The notes beneath the pieces are model-generated. The model did no database searches. It was not told the origin of the DNA and was given only the letters and a program-made list of their open reading frames with translations. Below, in pieces: positions 36,323 through 44,723 of a DNA stretch of 64,000 nt. Each line of letters opens with the position of its first letter. The stretch's first letter is position 1. The position numbers and the translations under genes are program-made. The DNA comes from Methanobrevibacter thaueri (GTDB taxonomy: Archaea > Methanobacteriota > Methanobacteria > Methanobacteriales > Methanobacteriaceae): positions 1-64,000 of the forward strand of contig NZ_MZGS01000029.1 in NCBI RefSeq assembly GCF_003111625.1, given 5' to 3'.

Positions 36323-37597
36323 GTGATATTTGTGAAAGAACAACAGAAGAAGATTCGCAGTCCACTATCTGTAATTTCAACATTTCCTGATTTTGTTGAA
36401 GAACACAGTTCTGTAATCAAAGAAAGCCTGATAGCCCTATTGATTTGTGCAATAGGCGATTTATGTGCAGGTATTATTTTGGGTAAGATGACCTTTTTCC
36501 TTGAAGCTTTTCCAGGATTACTGGTAATTATCCCTGGAGCCATTGGAATGAGGGGAAACATTTTTGGTTCTTTTGCCTCAAGGCTATCAACAAACCTTCA
36601 CATTGGTATAATATCTGCAAAATTCGAATTTTCAGAAGAGCTGAACTATAACATATTCTCATCATTTGTTTTGACACTTGTCCTGTCATTGTTTTTAGCA
36701 ATAATTGCAAAGGCATTATGTATTCTACTGCATCAGCCTTCAATGAGCGTACTCGATTTCATTTTAATCAGCGTAATTGCCGGTGTGATTTCAAACCTGA
36801 TTATGCTTCCGATAACAATGATTGTATCATTCAAGAGTTTTGAGCACGGATGGGACCCGGATAATATCACAAGTCCAATCATAGCGGCATTCGGTGATCT
36901 TTTCACATTGCCGGCAATCATAGCTTCAGTGTTTATCCTACAGGCAATGAAGTTTAACATGATGTTTAAGGATTGTGTTCTCGTTATAATATTAATAGCC
37001 GTTGCGGTTAGTTTTGTTTATTGCTACAGGTTATCATATGAAACCAAATCCATCTTAAAGCAATCCACCCCGGTTTTACTCTTGTGTTCCCTTTTGGGAG
37101 GAGCGGCCGGAGGAATCTTGAACTCTGCAGTTGAAACATTGCTTACAAATCCGAGCCTGCTTACATTGTTACCTTTATTCTCAGGTGAGTGCGGTAGCCT
37201 CATCAGTATTTTGGGTGCAAGATTGTCATCAGGACTTCACTCCGGTTTGGTCGAACCGTTTAAAAAACCGGAAGGGGAAGCTGTTCACAACTTTATAATC
37301 AGCTTTATTTTAGCCATTATAGTGTTCCCATTAATAGGCCTTTTGGCTGAAGGTTCTTCCTATGGGCTTGGCGTAACCGGTGTAGGATTTGATAAGATAC
37401 TTATGATTTCAACATTTGCGGGACTGATTTTGGTTGCAATCATGGTGACTATCGTCTATTACGTGTCAATCACATCATATAACAATAACCTGGACCCGGA
37501 TAACATCGTGATTCCTATTTCAACAAGTATCACAGACTCAATTTCAAGCCTGATATTGATTTCAGTTTCATTGCTTATATTGGGCGTTTTAATTTAG
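36323..37597 (+). CDS. MgtE/SLC41-type divalent cation transporter
   Basis: The 424-residue integral membrane protein contains two copies of the MgtE-like domain. The first has 'FPGLLVIIPGAIGMRGNIFG', and the second has 'LLPLFSGECGSLISILGARLSSGLHSG', the canonical SLC41 signature with Gly/Asn and Ser/Gly variants. About ten helices. The cytoplasmic N and CBS domains of bacterial MgtE are absent, as in archaeal two-repeat forms; regulation may be supplied by the upstream PhoU/RCK_C protein. The start is GTG 36323 or GTG 36332. It probably carries Mg2+ or a similar cation. Confidence 0.85.
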   Translation: MIFVKEQQKKIRSPLSVISTFPDFVEEHSSVIKESLIALLICAIGDLCAGIILGKMTFFLEAFPGLLVIIPGAIGMRGNIFGSFASRLSTNLHIGIISAKFEFSEELNYNIFSSFVLTLVLSLFLAIIAKALCILLHQPSMSVLDFILISVIAGVISNLIMLPITMIVSFKSFEHGWDPDNITSPIIAAFGDLFTLPAIIASVFILQAMKFNMMFKDCVLVIILIAVAVSFVYCYRLSYETKSILKQSTPVLLLCSLLGGAAGGILNSAVETLLTNPSLLTLLPLFSGECGSLISILGARLSSGLHSGLVEPFKKPEGEAVHNFIISFILAIIVFPLIGLLAEGSSYGLGVTGVGFDKILMISTFAGLILVAIMVTIVYYVSITSYNNNLDPDNIVIPISTSITDSISSLILISVSLLILGVLI

Positions 37598-37602
37598 GGC
37601 TA

Positions 37603-38463
37603 TCAATACCATGCCTTCATCGTCAATTTGCATTCGTTGGTCCTGAAGTAATCGTAGTTCAGGAATTTCTCATCGAAATCCTTTGGCACAGACACCAGCA
37701 CGGCTCTTGCATGAGGCTTGTCGAGATGAATGAACACAACGGCACTGTCATCCGTGAAATCAATTTTGTCATTTAAGTAAATCTTGTTGGAGTGGGCCGT
37801 TTGCCAATTCTGAGCTTCCTCTTCACTTGTAGTGCCGACAATGTATTTTAGATGATACACTTCATCGTTGTCCACCAACAGATAGTAATCAGATTTCCGT
37901 AGATTGCCTGGAAACACCTTGAAGTAATTGCAGCTATGTTTATCCTGTGCATGATGCTTATTGCATTTTCCATCATTTTGAAAGTCTATGAGAGCATAGC
38001 CCTTGTAAAAGTCACATTTCACCAGTCTGTTGGTTGAAAAGATTACATTTCCCTCATCACTGTCACCTATTTTTACACTTGAAATGGTACTCTCTTGCGG
38101 GATCAATTCAATCGAAGATTTGATTTTCGAGCCCAGCAATTTTTCATATACCATATCCTCATAATTTTCGCCCAAGGCTATCAGTTTGGCATAGGAGACG
38201 CTGTTGGGAATTGTCTGTCCATCAACATTCACGATTGCAAGTCCTGGAGTTCCCTTTACATATTCATTCCAATTATTCGGAATTCCTGGATTGTTTATTA
38301 AATAGTCAAGGGTTTCAGAGGCTAGCTTTTCCATATTATTGATTTCCTGTGTCTTCATGACTTTTTCAGTGGAATTTTCAACCGAAGTGAGGATGACTCC
38401 AAAAATCATCACAATCACTATCAGGATTATTCCGATTTCAATCAGTCGCATTGCCATAGTCAC
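37603..38463 (-). CDS. membrane-anchored cysteine-containing surface protein, pilin-like N terminus
   Basis: The protein has 286 residues. The N terminus (AMRLIEIGIILIVIVMIFGVILTSVEN) is a class III-like single membrane helix without a clear cleavage site. The external domain contains 'CDFYKGYALI', 'GKCNKHHAQDKHSCNYFK' and a terminal 'NECKLTMKAWY', with paired cysteines and several histidines. ATG at 38463, 38457 or 38451 could be the start. It overlaps the preceding gene by 26 bp, so the two are coupled. Function unknown; it may be a minor pilin or surface assembly protein. Confidence 0.68.
   Translation of the reverse strand: MTMAMRLIEIGIILIVIVMIFGVILTSVENSTEKVMKTQEINNMEKLASETLDYLINNPGIPNNWNEYVKGTPGLAIVNVDGQTIPNSVSYAKLIALGENYEDMVYEKLLGSKIKSSIELIPQESTISSVKIGDSDEGNVIFSTNRLVKCDFYKGYALIDFQNDGKCNKHHAQDKHSCNYFKVFPGNLRKSDYYLLVDNDEVYHLKYIVGTTSEEEAQNWQTAHSNKIYLNDKIDFTDDSAVVFIHLDKPHARAVLVSVPKDFDEKFLNYDYFRTNECKLTMKAWY
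38073..38084. repeat. ORB-like element inside a coding region
   Basis: TTACACTTGAAA is the exact reverse complement of the origin repeat, here within the cysteine-containing surface gene. It could be chance or an accessory Orc1 site. Confidence 0.35.
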
Positions 38464-39397
38464 TCAACCCGTATTTTTTTCTGTGTGATGAATCCAAAAT
38501 CAGGCTGTCCCAGTCGTTTGGGTCAATCTTCTCGCCGTTGTAATGATCTGCAAAGACAACATGGTCCGAACATGACAGCGATTCATTGCCCAATGGCGTA
38601 TGAGTCTGTATGAATACTTCCATTCCATAATGTGGGCACTTGCCCTTGCCCTCCAGCCTGCACAAGTAGCAGCTTCCGTCAGCGCTTTCATGAAAATATC
38701 CTGTATCCAGACAGTCATCCAATACCCCCGGGTCGCCGTGATGAACATAAGGGTCATATGGGCATTTCTTGATTGTCATAGGTGCGGTTGCCTCAATATA
38801 TGATTCCGGAGAATCCAAATCGTGCAGAAGCATATAGGCGGACAGTGCTGTTTTGTAGTGTATCTTATCGTCATAGGCCATAACCCCTGAAACTATTGTC
38901 AGCTTGGCTATTGGCAACGGATCTCTCAAACCCTCTATCGTTGCATTTCTCTCAATGATTTGTGAAAATCTCTCATCGTCCTTTTCACCGTTCAGCTTCA
39001 CCCTAAAGAGAACCTTCCATGGCGAATCGCTTGCCTCGACTGAGAGGACTTCAGATGACAGGTCAACGTCATATTTATCCTCGAATTCATCGTTTTTCAT
39101 GTTCAAATGTTTATCTAGATTTTTTTTGATTTGGCCTTCGCTGTCATGAACCGGCAGTCCATTGTACACTTTCTCTGTTGCTTCGGCTATCGATTCCCTT
39201 CCCAGCACCTCCAAATTTGTTGAATAGTCATCAATGATGTATTTGAAGTTGTCATTGGCTTGTGATTCAATGTTTTGATTTTGGATATAATTTATTGAAC
39301 TTAAAACAAAAATGCACATCAACAGCAACATTAAAATTAAAATGCCGGTAGTGCCTACAATTATATTGCCTTTCGAGTCTGGTTTTCTCAGTTTCAT
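38438..39397 (-). CDS. membrane-anchored cysteine-rich surface protein
   Basis: The protein has 319 residues. An N-terminal membrane helix (about 13-35, 'VGTTGILILMLLLMCIFVLSS') is followed by an external domain of acidic helices and, from about residue 212, a cysteine/histidine cluster ('KCPYDPYVHHGDPG', 'CYLCRLEGKGKCPHYG', 'CSDHVVF') that could bind a metal. It shares layout with the next gene and probably works with it. I do not recognise the family. It is the first gene of the pair. Confidence 0.68.
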   Translation of the reverse strand: MKLRKPDSKGNIIVGTTGILILMLLLMCIFVLSSINYIQNQNIESQANDNFKYIIDDYSTNLEVLGRESIAEATEKVYNGLPVHDSEGQIKKNLDKHLNMKNDEFEDKYDVDLSSEVLSVEASDSPWKVLFRVKLNGEKDDERFSQIIERNATIEGLRDPLPIAKLTIVSGVMAYDDKIHYKTALSAYMLLHDLDSPESYIEATAPMTIKKCPYDPYVHHGDPGVLDDCLDTGYFHESADGSCYLCRLEGKGKCPHYGMEVFIQTHTPLGNESLSCSDHVVFADHYNGEKIDPNDWDSLILDSSHRKKYGLSDYGNATD

Positions 39398-39568
39398 TCT
39401 TAAAGGTTTGCCGTGGAATTTATAAATCGCTTTTTGAAGTGCGACTATATGATTTTGTGTAAAAGTGTAATAATTTTTTGCAGATTTCGTAAAAATAGTA
39501 ATAAAAAAAATACCTATTTATATTATTGAAGATAAATTATACTTATTGAAAATTATAGGAGGCATTAC

Positions 39569-39967
39569 ATGTCCGATACTGTAAGAACATGGCGTCATAT
39601 ACAACAGAGATATAATCTTATAGGTTCCAAATGTAACACCTGTGGTGAAGTATTCTTCCCATCTCGTGTTGTTTGTCCTAACTGTAGGAGAAAAGGAGAC
39701 CTTGAACCTTTCCAATTTTCAGGAAAAGGAAAAATATACACTTATTCAGTAATCAGATCAGCACCTGATGACTTTAAAAAATCAGCTCCATATGCTGTAG
39801 CTGTCATCGAACTTGAAGAAGGTGCAAAATTAACCACACAACTAGTCGATTGCGATGTGGATTCACTTGAAATCGGCGACGATGTTGAAATGGTATTTAG
39901 AAGAGTTAGAGAGGATGGAGAAGACGGAGTAATCTCATATGGATACAAATTCAAAGTTATCAAGTAA
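39569..39967 (+). CDS. Zn-ribbon/OB-fold protein (DUF35)
   Basis: The 132-residue protein has an N-terminal rubredoxin-like zinc ribbon 'SKCNTCGEVFFPSRVVCPNC' (two CxxC pairs) and a C-terminal OB fold. Relatives bridge acetoacetyl-CoA thiolase and HMG-CoA synthase in archaeal mevalonate synthesis; those partners are not adjacent here. AGGAGG lies 6 nt before the ATG. The last 29 bases overlap the start of the CbiX-type gene. Confidence 0.87.
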   Translation: MSDTVRTWRHIQQRYNLIGSKCNTCGEVFFPSRVVCPNCRRKGDLEPFQFSGKGKIYTYSVIRSAPDDFKKSAPYAVAVIELEEGAKLTTQLVDCDVDSLEIGDDVEMVFRRVREDGEDGVISYGYKFKVIK

Positions 39968-40847
39968 TACCGGTGTAATTCTCGTCAGCCACGGCAGTAC
40001 CTTGCCCTACGCTGAAGAGGTGTTCACTGAAATAAAACAGAAATTTATCAAAAAGACTGGTCTTGCGGCTGAAATAGGATACATGAAAGTTTCAGAGCCT
40101 ACTATTGCTGGTGCTGTAGACATTCTAAAAGAGGAAATTGATGATTTGGATAAAATCATCGCTCTTCCTGTATTTTTAGCTCCAGGAATTCACACCAACA
40201 TCGACATTCCGCAATTGTTAGGTCTTGAACCTTTGGAGGAAGATCCGAGATGTCCCGACGGTAACTATCCGCCTGAACATTATTTGTCAATAGCTCCCGA
40301 TGTCGATTTTGACGGCGAAATTGAACTTTTAAGTTCAATCGGCCCGAGGGATGAGCTTTTGGATATCATAGATAAAAGGATTCAAGAGGCATTGGCCGAA
40401 TCCAAATTAGGCGACGATGCAAAAACCGGAATTTTGCTTGTAACCCACGGTTCCAGATTGAATTACAACAAGGAATTCGCAACCGCATTATACAATAAGT
40501 TTGAAAAGACCTGCGAATTGCCTTCAAGCTTTGGATTTATGGAATTGTGCGGACCAAGCATTCCTGAATCAATTAACAAACTTGTCGATGAGAACGGACT
40601 GGAAAGGCTTGTTGTCATACCTGTCTTCATTGCTCCTGGAATGCACACAACCCATGATATTCCACACATCCTAGGATTTTTGGATGACCATGAACATGAG
40701 CATTCACATTCACATGACCATGGCGACCACGACCATGTGCATGACTTGACTCCGGTCGAGTTCGATGGAGAGATATTATATCCGGAGCCTATCAAAGCGG
40801 ACGATATCCTAATAGACATTTTAGCTAAAATGATTGATGGAAAATGA
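39939..40847 (+). CDS. cbiX: two-domain CbiX-type sirohydrochlorin chelatase with His-rich segment
   Basis: The 302-residue protein is a duplication of the CbiX fold. Domain 1 has 'ILVSHGSTLPYAEE' and 'VFLAPGIHTNIDI'; domain 2 has 'ILLVTHGSRLNYNKE' and 'FIAPGMHTTHDI'. Each keeps the two metal-site histidines. A His/Asp-rich stretch ('HEHEHSHSHDHGDHDH') sits in domain 2 and may store Co or Ni. The start at 39939 lies inside the DUF35 gene but has GGAG 9 nt upstream. It probably inserts cobalt for B12 or nickel for F430. Confidence 0.85.
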   Translation: MDTNSKLSSNTGVILVSHGSTLPYAEEVFTEIKQKFIKKTGLAAEIGYMKVSEPTIAGAVDILKEEIDDLDKIIALPVFLAPGIHTNIDIPQLLGLEPLEEDPRCPDGNYPPEHYLSIAPDVDFDGEIELLSSIGPRDELLDIIDKRIQEALAESKLGDDAKTGILLVTHGSRLNYNKEFATALYNKFEKTCELPSSFGFMELCGPSIPESINKLVDENGLERLVVIPVFIAPGMHTTHDIPHILGFLDDHEHEHSHSHDHGDHDHVHDLTPVEFDGEILYPEPIKADDILIDILAKMIDGK

Positions 40848-40934
40848 TTGTTTTTCCATATATTTTTTTGAAAAATTTTTTAATCAAGATAACTTAATAG
40901 AATTTAACTTAAAATTTAATAATGGTTGATATTT

Positions 40935-41420
40935 ATGTCAGATAAAACAGGAATATTATTATTGTCACACGGTTCAAGATTGGACGATGGTGAGGAAGTA
41001 ATTAAGGCTTATAAGGAAATGTATGCAGAAGAGTTTCCGGACATGCCGGTGGAATATGGTTTCATGGAAATCAGAAAACCGGGAATCCCTGAAACAATCA
41101 AGAAATTAACAGAAGAAAACGATTTGGAAAAAATCATCGTTGTACCGGTCTTTGTCGCACATGGATTACATACAAAAAGGGACATTCCAGGAATGCTTGG
41201 CATTGAAAGCGATTTTGAGTCAGAAGAAGGTCATCATCACCACCATCATGACCACGATGACCACGACCATGGACACAGTCACGGACATCATCATCACCAC
41301 CATCACGACCACGATGAAGAGCCTGTCAAATTCGATGGCGAAATCGTTCTAACAGATCCTTTGGGAATCGACAAAAGAATGTATGAAATCATCAAGGACA
41401 GAGTTTCAGAACACTTATAG
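40935..41420 (+). CDS. cfbA: single-domain sirohydrochlorin cobalto/nickelochelatase with long His-rich loop
   Basis: The protein has 161 residues from ATG 40935 (GGTTGAT just upstream; an in-frame TTG at 40926 is weaker). 'ILLLSHGSRLDDGEE' and 'VFVAHGLHTKRDIPG' carry the metal-site histidines of CfbA, the homodimeric archaeal chelatase that serves both F430 and cobamide synthesis. A loop of about 35 residues contains roughly 20 His among Asp/Gly, beyond what catalysis needs. The neighbouring two-domain paralogue has a shorter version. Confidence 0.88.
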   Translation: MSDKTGILLLSHGSRLDDGEEVIKAYKEMYAEEFPDMPVEYGFMEIRKPGIPETIKKLTEENDLEKIIVVPVFVAHGLHTKRDIPGMLGIESDFESEEGHHHHHHDHDDHDHGHSHGHHHHHHHDHDEEPVKFDGEIVLTDPLGIDKRMYEIIKDRVSEHL

Positions 41421-41428
41421 TTCTGAAA
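41404..41428 (+). terminator. cfbA terminator hairpin
   Basis: TTTCAGAAC (41404-41412) and GTTCTGAAA (41420-41428) form a 9-bp stem around a 7-nt loop that includes the stop codon. A TTTTTTT run follows 10 nt later. Confidence 0.65.
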
Positions 41429-41472
41429 TTCACTTACTTTTTTTGAATTTTTGAGGTTATTTTGGAAAAAAA

Positions 41473-41736
41473 CTATTGATATACTTTTGAGCGATCTTCA
41501 ATTCGTCCAATATAAATGCAATTGTTGTCTACTCTAAAACAGATTCTATAATTTCCTTTTCTTGCTCTTTTGTATTTTGGATATTTTTTTACTTTTTTAT
41601 AATCGCTGTCTTCAGGATTGTTTAATATTTCTTCTAATTTTTCACGAATCAATTTATAAGCTATTGGATTTTTCTTTTTATAGTATTTCAATTGTTTTAA
41701 AGCAGAACGTTTAAATTCAAGTTCCATATTAATCAT
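41473..41736 (-). CDS. RelE/ParE-type toxin
   Basis: The 87-residue basic protein has the ParE/RelE fold pattern 'LEFKRSALKQLKYYKKKNP', 'KYKRARKGNYRICFRV' and 'IYIGRIEDRSKVYQ'. The Arg and Tyr residues in the RARKGNYR strand correspond to the mRNA-contact face of RelE, but the final catalytic Tyr/His of RelE is uncertain by eye. The start at 41736 overlaps the antitoxin stop by 8 bp; an ATG at 41727 is the alternative. Likely an mRNA interferase. Confidence 0.85.
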   Translation of the reverse strand: MINMELEFKRSALKQLKYYKKKNPIAYKLIREKLEEILNNPEDSDYKKVKKYPKYKRARKGNYRICFRVDNNCIYIGRIEDRSKVYQ

Positions 41737-41950
41737 CTAGGTATGTGTCAAGTTCATCTAATGAAGAAAAGTGAACTCCTTCACCATTTGCAAATTCTTT
41801 ATCTGCTTCAATTAAGTCTTTGATTCCTTGATATTCTTCATACTCATCTAATAATTTAGAGATAATATCATTGAAAGAATCATTTTTGTGTCCAATGTCT
41901 GCTAATCTTTCATGATTAATTAAACTGACTCTGATAGATTTGGTTTCCAT
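41729..41950 (-). CDS. antitoxin of the RelE/ParE-type module
   Basis: The 73-residue acidic protein has an N-terminal strand 'KSIRVSLINHERLADIG' and a helix 'SFNDIISKLLDEYEEY', a ribbon-helix-helix-like pattern similar to VapB/Arc antitoxins, followed by an acidic C-terminal tail that should wrap the toxin. Translation is coupled to the downstream toxin. AGGTGA precedes the ATG. A palindrome upstream (42000-42018) is a plausible autorepression site. Confidence 0.82.
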   Translation of the reverse strand: METKSIRVSLINHERLADIGHKNDSFNDIISKLLDEYEEYQGIKDLIEADKEFANGEGVHFSSLDELDTYLDD

Positions 41951-41999
41951 TTTATATCACCTAATAATATATGTGTAGTTTAAGTATATATAGTTTACA

Positions 42000-42018
42000 A
42001 TGTATACTTAGTATACAT
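42000..42018. promoter_or_regulatory. palindromic operator upstream of toxin-antitoxin pair
   Basis: ATGTATAC (42000-42007) and GTATACAT (42011-42018) are perfect arms separated by TTA. It lies about 50 bp upstream of the antitoxin ATG, just beyond a TATA-like TATATATA on the minus strand. Ribbon-helix-helix antitoxins commonly bind such sites. Confidence 0.5.
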
Positions 42019-42210
42019 AATCAACAATATTAATTCAAGGTTGTCTATTTTTGAACATGTTATCTTCATTAATTATTAGTTTACTGCCGTTCATAATTAA
42101 TTTTCCACAGTCAACTCAATAGGTTTATAATTTATCATTTTTTGATATTTTCCAATATCATATTCCGTTTTTCTAAAGACTTATTTATTTTAAAATTTAT
42201 ACTAATATTC

Positions 42211-43134
42211 ATGACCTTGAAAGTCTCAGACATCGGTGAAAAGGAACTGGTTAGATATATTATTTCCAATTCCAAAGATATCACACCGGATGACACCGCA
42301 ATAACCAATTTCAACGATACAAACCTGATTTCCACATGTGACATGCTAATCCAGTCAAGGCATTTTCCAAAGAACATGACATATTTTGACATGGGATTCA
42401 AGGCAGTCACAGTCAATGTTAGTGATCTTGCGGCCATGGGAGCCGAACCTTTAGGTTTCTTACTTGCAATAGCTATTCCTAAGGATTTAAGATTGGATGA
42501 CTTTAAAGAAATCATTGATGGGGTTTTGAAGGCTTGCGATTACTATTCAATTCCATTGATTGGCGGAGACACCAATGAGGCGTCCGAAATTATCATTAAC
42601 GGAACGGCATTAGGTTTGAGTGATAGCCCGTTAATGAAGGATACCTATCACAAAGGCGATTTGATAGCCGTCACCGGCGATATCGGCCTTGCAGCATTAG
42701 GCTTTGAACTGGACACTTGGGATAATGTTTATGTCAAACATGCCTTAAGGCCAGAGGCAAAGATTAAGGAAGGATTAATACTAAAGGATTATGCGACATC
42801 CGCAACGGACATCACCGATGGGCTTGCAAGCGAACTGTATGAGATTAAAAAGGACGATTATGGCTTCATGATTTATGAGGAGATGCTGAACGTTTCCGAT
42901 GAGTACAAGCAATTGGCCGACAAATTGGGCCTTGATTATCTGGATTTGATTCTTCATGTCGGCGAGGACTTTGAGCTGTTGTTTACAATATCAAGGGAGA
43001 ATCTGGAGAAATTGCCGATTGACTGCATCGTGATTGGTGAGGTAAACGATTCCGATGTCATTGAGCTTACATTGGAAAACGGCTTTGTTGAAAGAATTAA
43101 GAATGAGGGTTATGAGCATTATGTTAGTGAGTAG
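42211..43134 (+). CDS. thiL: thiamine-monophosphate kinase
   Basis: The protein has 307 residues from ATG 42211 ('MTLKVSDIGEKELV'); the frame is open for 23 hydrophobic, AT-rich codons upstream that I regard as non-coding. 'DIGEKELVRYI', 'NVSDLAAMGAEPLGFLLAIAI' and 'IGGDTNEASEI' are ThiL motifs for ATP/Mg and substrate. It makes thiamine pyrophosphate. It overlaps the start of amrS. Confidence 0.92.
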   Translation: MTLKVSDIGEKELVRYIISNSKDITPDDTAITNFNDTNLISTCDMLIQSRHFPKNMTYFDMGFKAVTVNVSDLAAMGAEPLGFLLAIAIPKDLRLDDFKEIIDGVLKACDYYSIPLIGGDTNEASEIIINGTALGLSDSPLMKDTYHKGDLIAVTGDIGLAALGFELDTWDNVYVKHALRPEAKIKEGLILKDYATSATDITDGLASELYEIKKDDYGFMIYEEMLNVSDEYKQLADKLGLDYLDLILHVGEDFELLFTISRENLEKLPIDCIVIGEVNDSDVIELTLENGFVERIKNEGYEHYVSE

Positions 43135-43993
43135 TGATTTGTACAAGAAAAGTTCCAAGACTCAAAAGATTCGCTGTGAGATTTGCGCAAACTATTGCAA
43201 GATAGCCGACGGCAATGTGGGAATTTGCTGTCAGCACAAGAACATCAACGGCGAGCTGTTTGACGAGTCATATGGTATTGTCTCATCACTTTCGCCTGAT
43301 CCCGTCGAGAAGAAGCCATTGAATCATTTCCTGCCGGGCACTTTCACATATTCGATAGGCGGTTTTGGATGCAACATGGCCTGTTTGCATTGCCAGAACT
43401 ATATGATATCACAGGAATATGACAAGTATTCAAGAGGCATTAAGATAACACCAGAAGCGATTGTGGAAAATGCACTTAAATTCAATTGCAAGTCAATTGC
43501 TTGGACCTATAATGAACCTACCATACACTTGCCTTTCAACAAGAAAACTTCCCTGTTGGCAAGGCAGAAAAACCTCAAGGTTATTTACGTCACAAACGGA
43601 TACTTCTCCGACAAGTCCATTGAGGAGGTGTTGGGTTTTGTCGACGCCTTCAATATTGACCTCAAGTCAATGTCAGCCGATTTTTACAAAAAGGTCTGCC
43701 GGGCGGATTTGGATGTAGTTCTGAATAACATAAAAAGGGTCTATGATGAGGGCAAGCACCTTGAAATAACAAATTTGATAATCAATGATTATAACGATTC
43801 AATTTCCCAAATTTCTGCCTTATGCGATTTTGTACTTGAGGAATTGGGTCCTGAAGTGCCGCTGCATTTCTCAAGGGCATTCCCATACTATAAAATGAAT
43901 GACATTGAGCCGACAAGGGCTGAAATACTCTATAAGGCAAGGGAGATAGCCAAGGATAAAGGAATCAAAAATGTTCATTTAGGAAACATTTAA
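43121..43993 (+). CDS. amrS: AmmeMemoRadiSam-system radical SAM enzyme
   Basis: I place the start at ATG 43121, with GAGGG at 43105-43109, giving about 290 residues; ATG 43112 and 43103 are possible. An N-terminal cysteine cluster ('CEICANYC' and 'GICCQHK') precedes the radical SAM motif 'GCNMACLHCQNYMISQ' (CxxxCxxC). It is an archaeal relative of pyruvate formate-lyase activators; AmrS partners with the Memo-like protein and AMMECR1, neither of which is in this window. The start lies inside thiL, suggesting translational coupling. Confidence 0.88.
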   Translation: MLVSSDLYKKSSKTQKIRCEICANYCKIADGNVGICCQHKNINGELFDESYGIVSSLSPDPVEKKPLNHFLPGTFTYSIGGFGCNMACLHCQNYMISQEYDKYSRGIKITPEAIVENALKFNCKSIAWTYNEPTIHLPFNKKTSLLARQKNLKVIYVTNGYFSDKSIEEVLGFVDAFNIDLKSMSADFYKKVCRADLDVVLNNIKRVYDEGKHLEITNLIINDYNDSISQISALCDFVLEELGPEVPLHFSRAFPYYKMNDIEPTRAEILYKAREIAKDKGIKNVHLGNI

Positions 43994-44081
43994 AAATAAT
44001 TCTAAATCAATATAACTTTTTTTTCATTTTAATATTTTTTAGAAAAAATTTTATATAAAATAATATAATATTTAAAATTAT

Positions 44082-44723
44082 ATGAAATTTACAAAGAATG
44101 AAGTAAGGGATTTAATCATTGCATTCATTGTACTTTCAGTCGCTTTTGCAATATCAAGTGTAAGACTAGATGTCCATCAATTCGTTTCAATTTTACCGAT
44201 TGTCATGGTGGGTGTAGCCTTAGGGTCTATAGTGCATGAGCTTGGACAGAAATACATTGCAGCAAAATATGGTTATGAAGCCGAATTTAAAGCATGGCCC
44301 CTTGGATTATTAATATCACTTGCATCATCATTTATCGGAATCGTATTTGCAATGCCGGGTTCAGTTTTTACTAATGATGACAATATGGATGATGAGATAA
44401 ATGGCAGAATCGCAATTGCCGGACCGATGGCTAATATGGCTCTTGCAATCCTATTCATAGTAATTGCAGCTTTAATATTTCCTTTAAAAGCATACTCTAA
44501 TGTTTTTACATTAATATATTTAATTTGCACTGTAGGATTCTCTGTTAATAGTTTTTTAGCTACATTTAACTTATTTCCCCTTTACACATTAGATGGAACA
44601 AAAATTATGAAGTGGGATCCTAAAATCTGGATTATTATATTCGCAATATCTGGAATAATGCTTTTGTCATCCATAACAATCGGTGCGGAAAAGATGGTTC
44701 AATTCATCATTATGAGAAGTTAG
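44082..44723 (+). CDS. site-2-protease-like (M50) membrane protein with altered zinc motif
   Basis: The 213-residue protein has about six membrane helices. The first M50 motif reads HELGQ (residues 52-56) instead of HExxH: the second zinc His is Gln (CAG at 44247-44249). The third-ligand region is present as 'NLFPLYTLDGTKI', with the Asp of the NxxPxxxLDG motif. Many Methanobacteriales relatives keep HELGH or HELAH. The change suggests a protease-dead protein or an altered metal site. It stands alone. Confidence 0.82.
   Translation: MKFTKNEVRDLIIAFIVLSVAFAISSVRLDVHQFVSILPIVMVGVALGSIVHELGQKYIAAKYGYEAEFKAWPLGLLISLASSFIGIVFAMPGSVFTNDDNMDDEINGRIAIAGPMANMALAILFIVIAALIFPLKAYSNVFTLIYLICTVGFSVNSFLATFNLFPLYTLDGTKIMKWDPKIWIIIFAISGIMLLSSITIGAEKMVQFIIMRS

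Noticed and set aside
40156-40338. Minus-strand ORF inside the CbiX-type gene
   Set aside because: Lies fully inside a well-supported gene with clear motifs; no start signal.
42142-42210. Hydrophobic extension at the start of ThiL
   Set aside because: No ribosome site, pure AT-rich codons, and ThiL normally begins just before 'DIGEKELV'.
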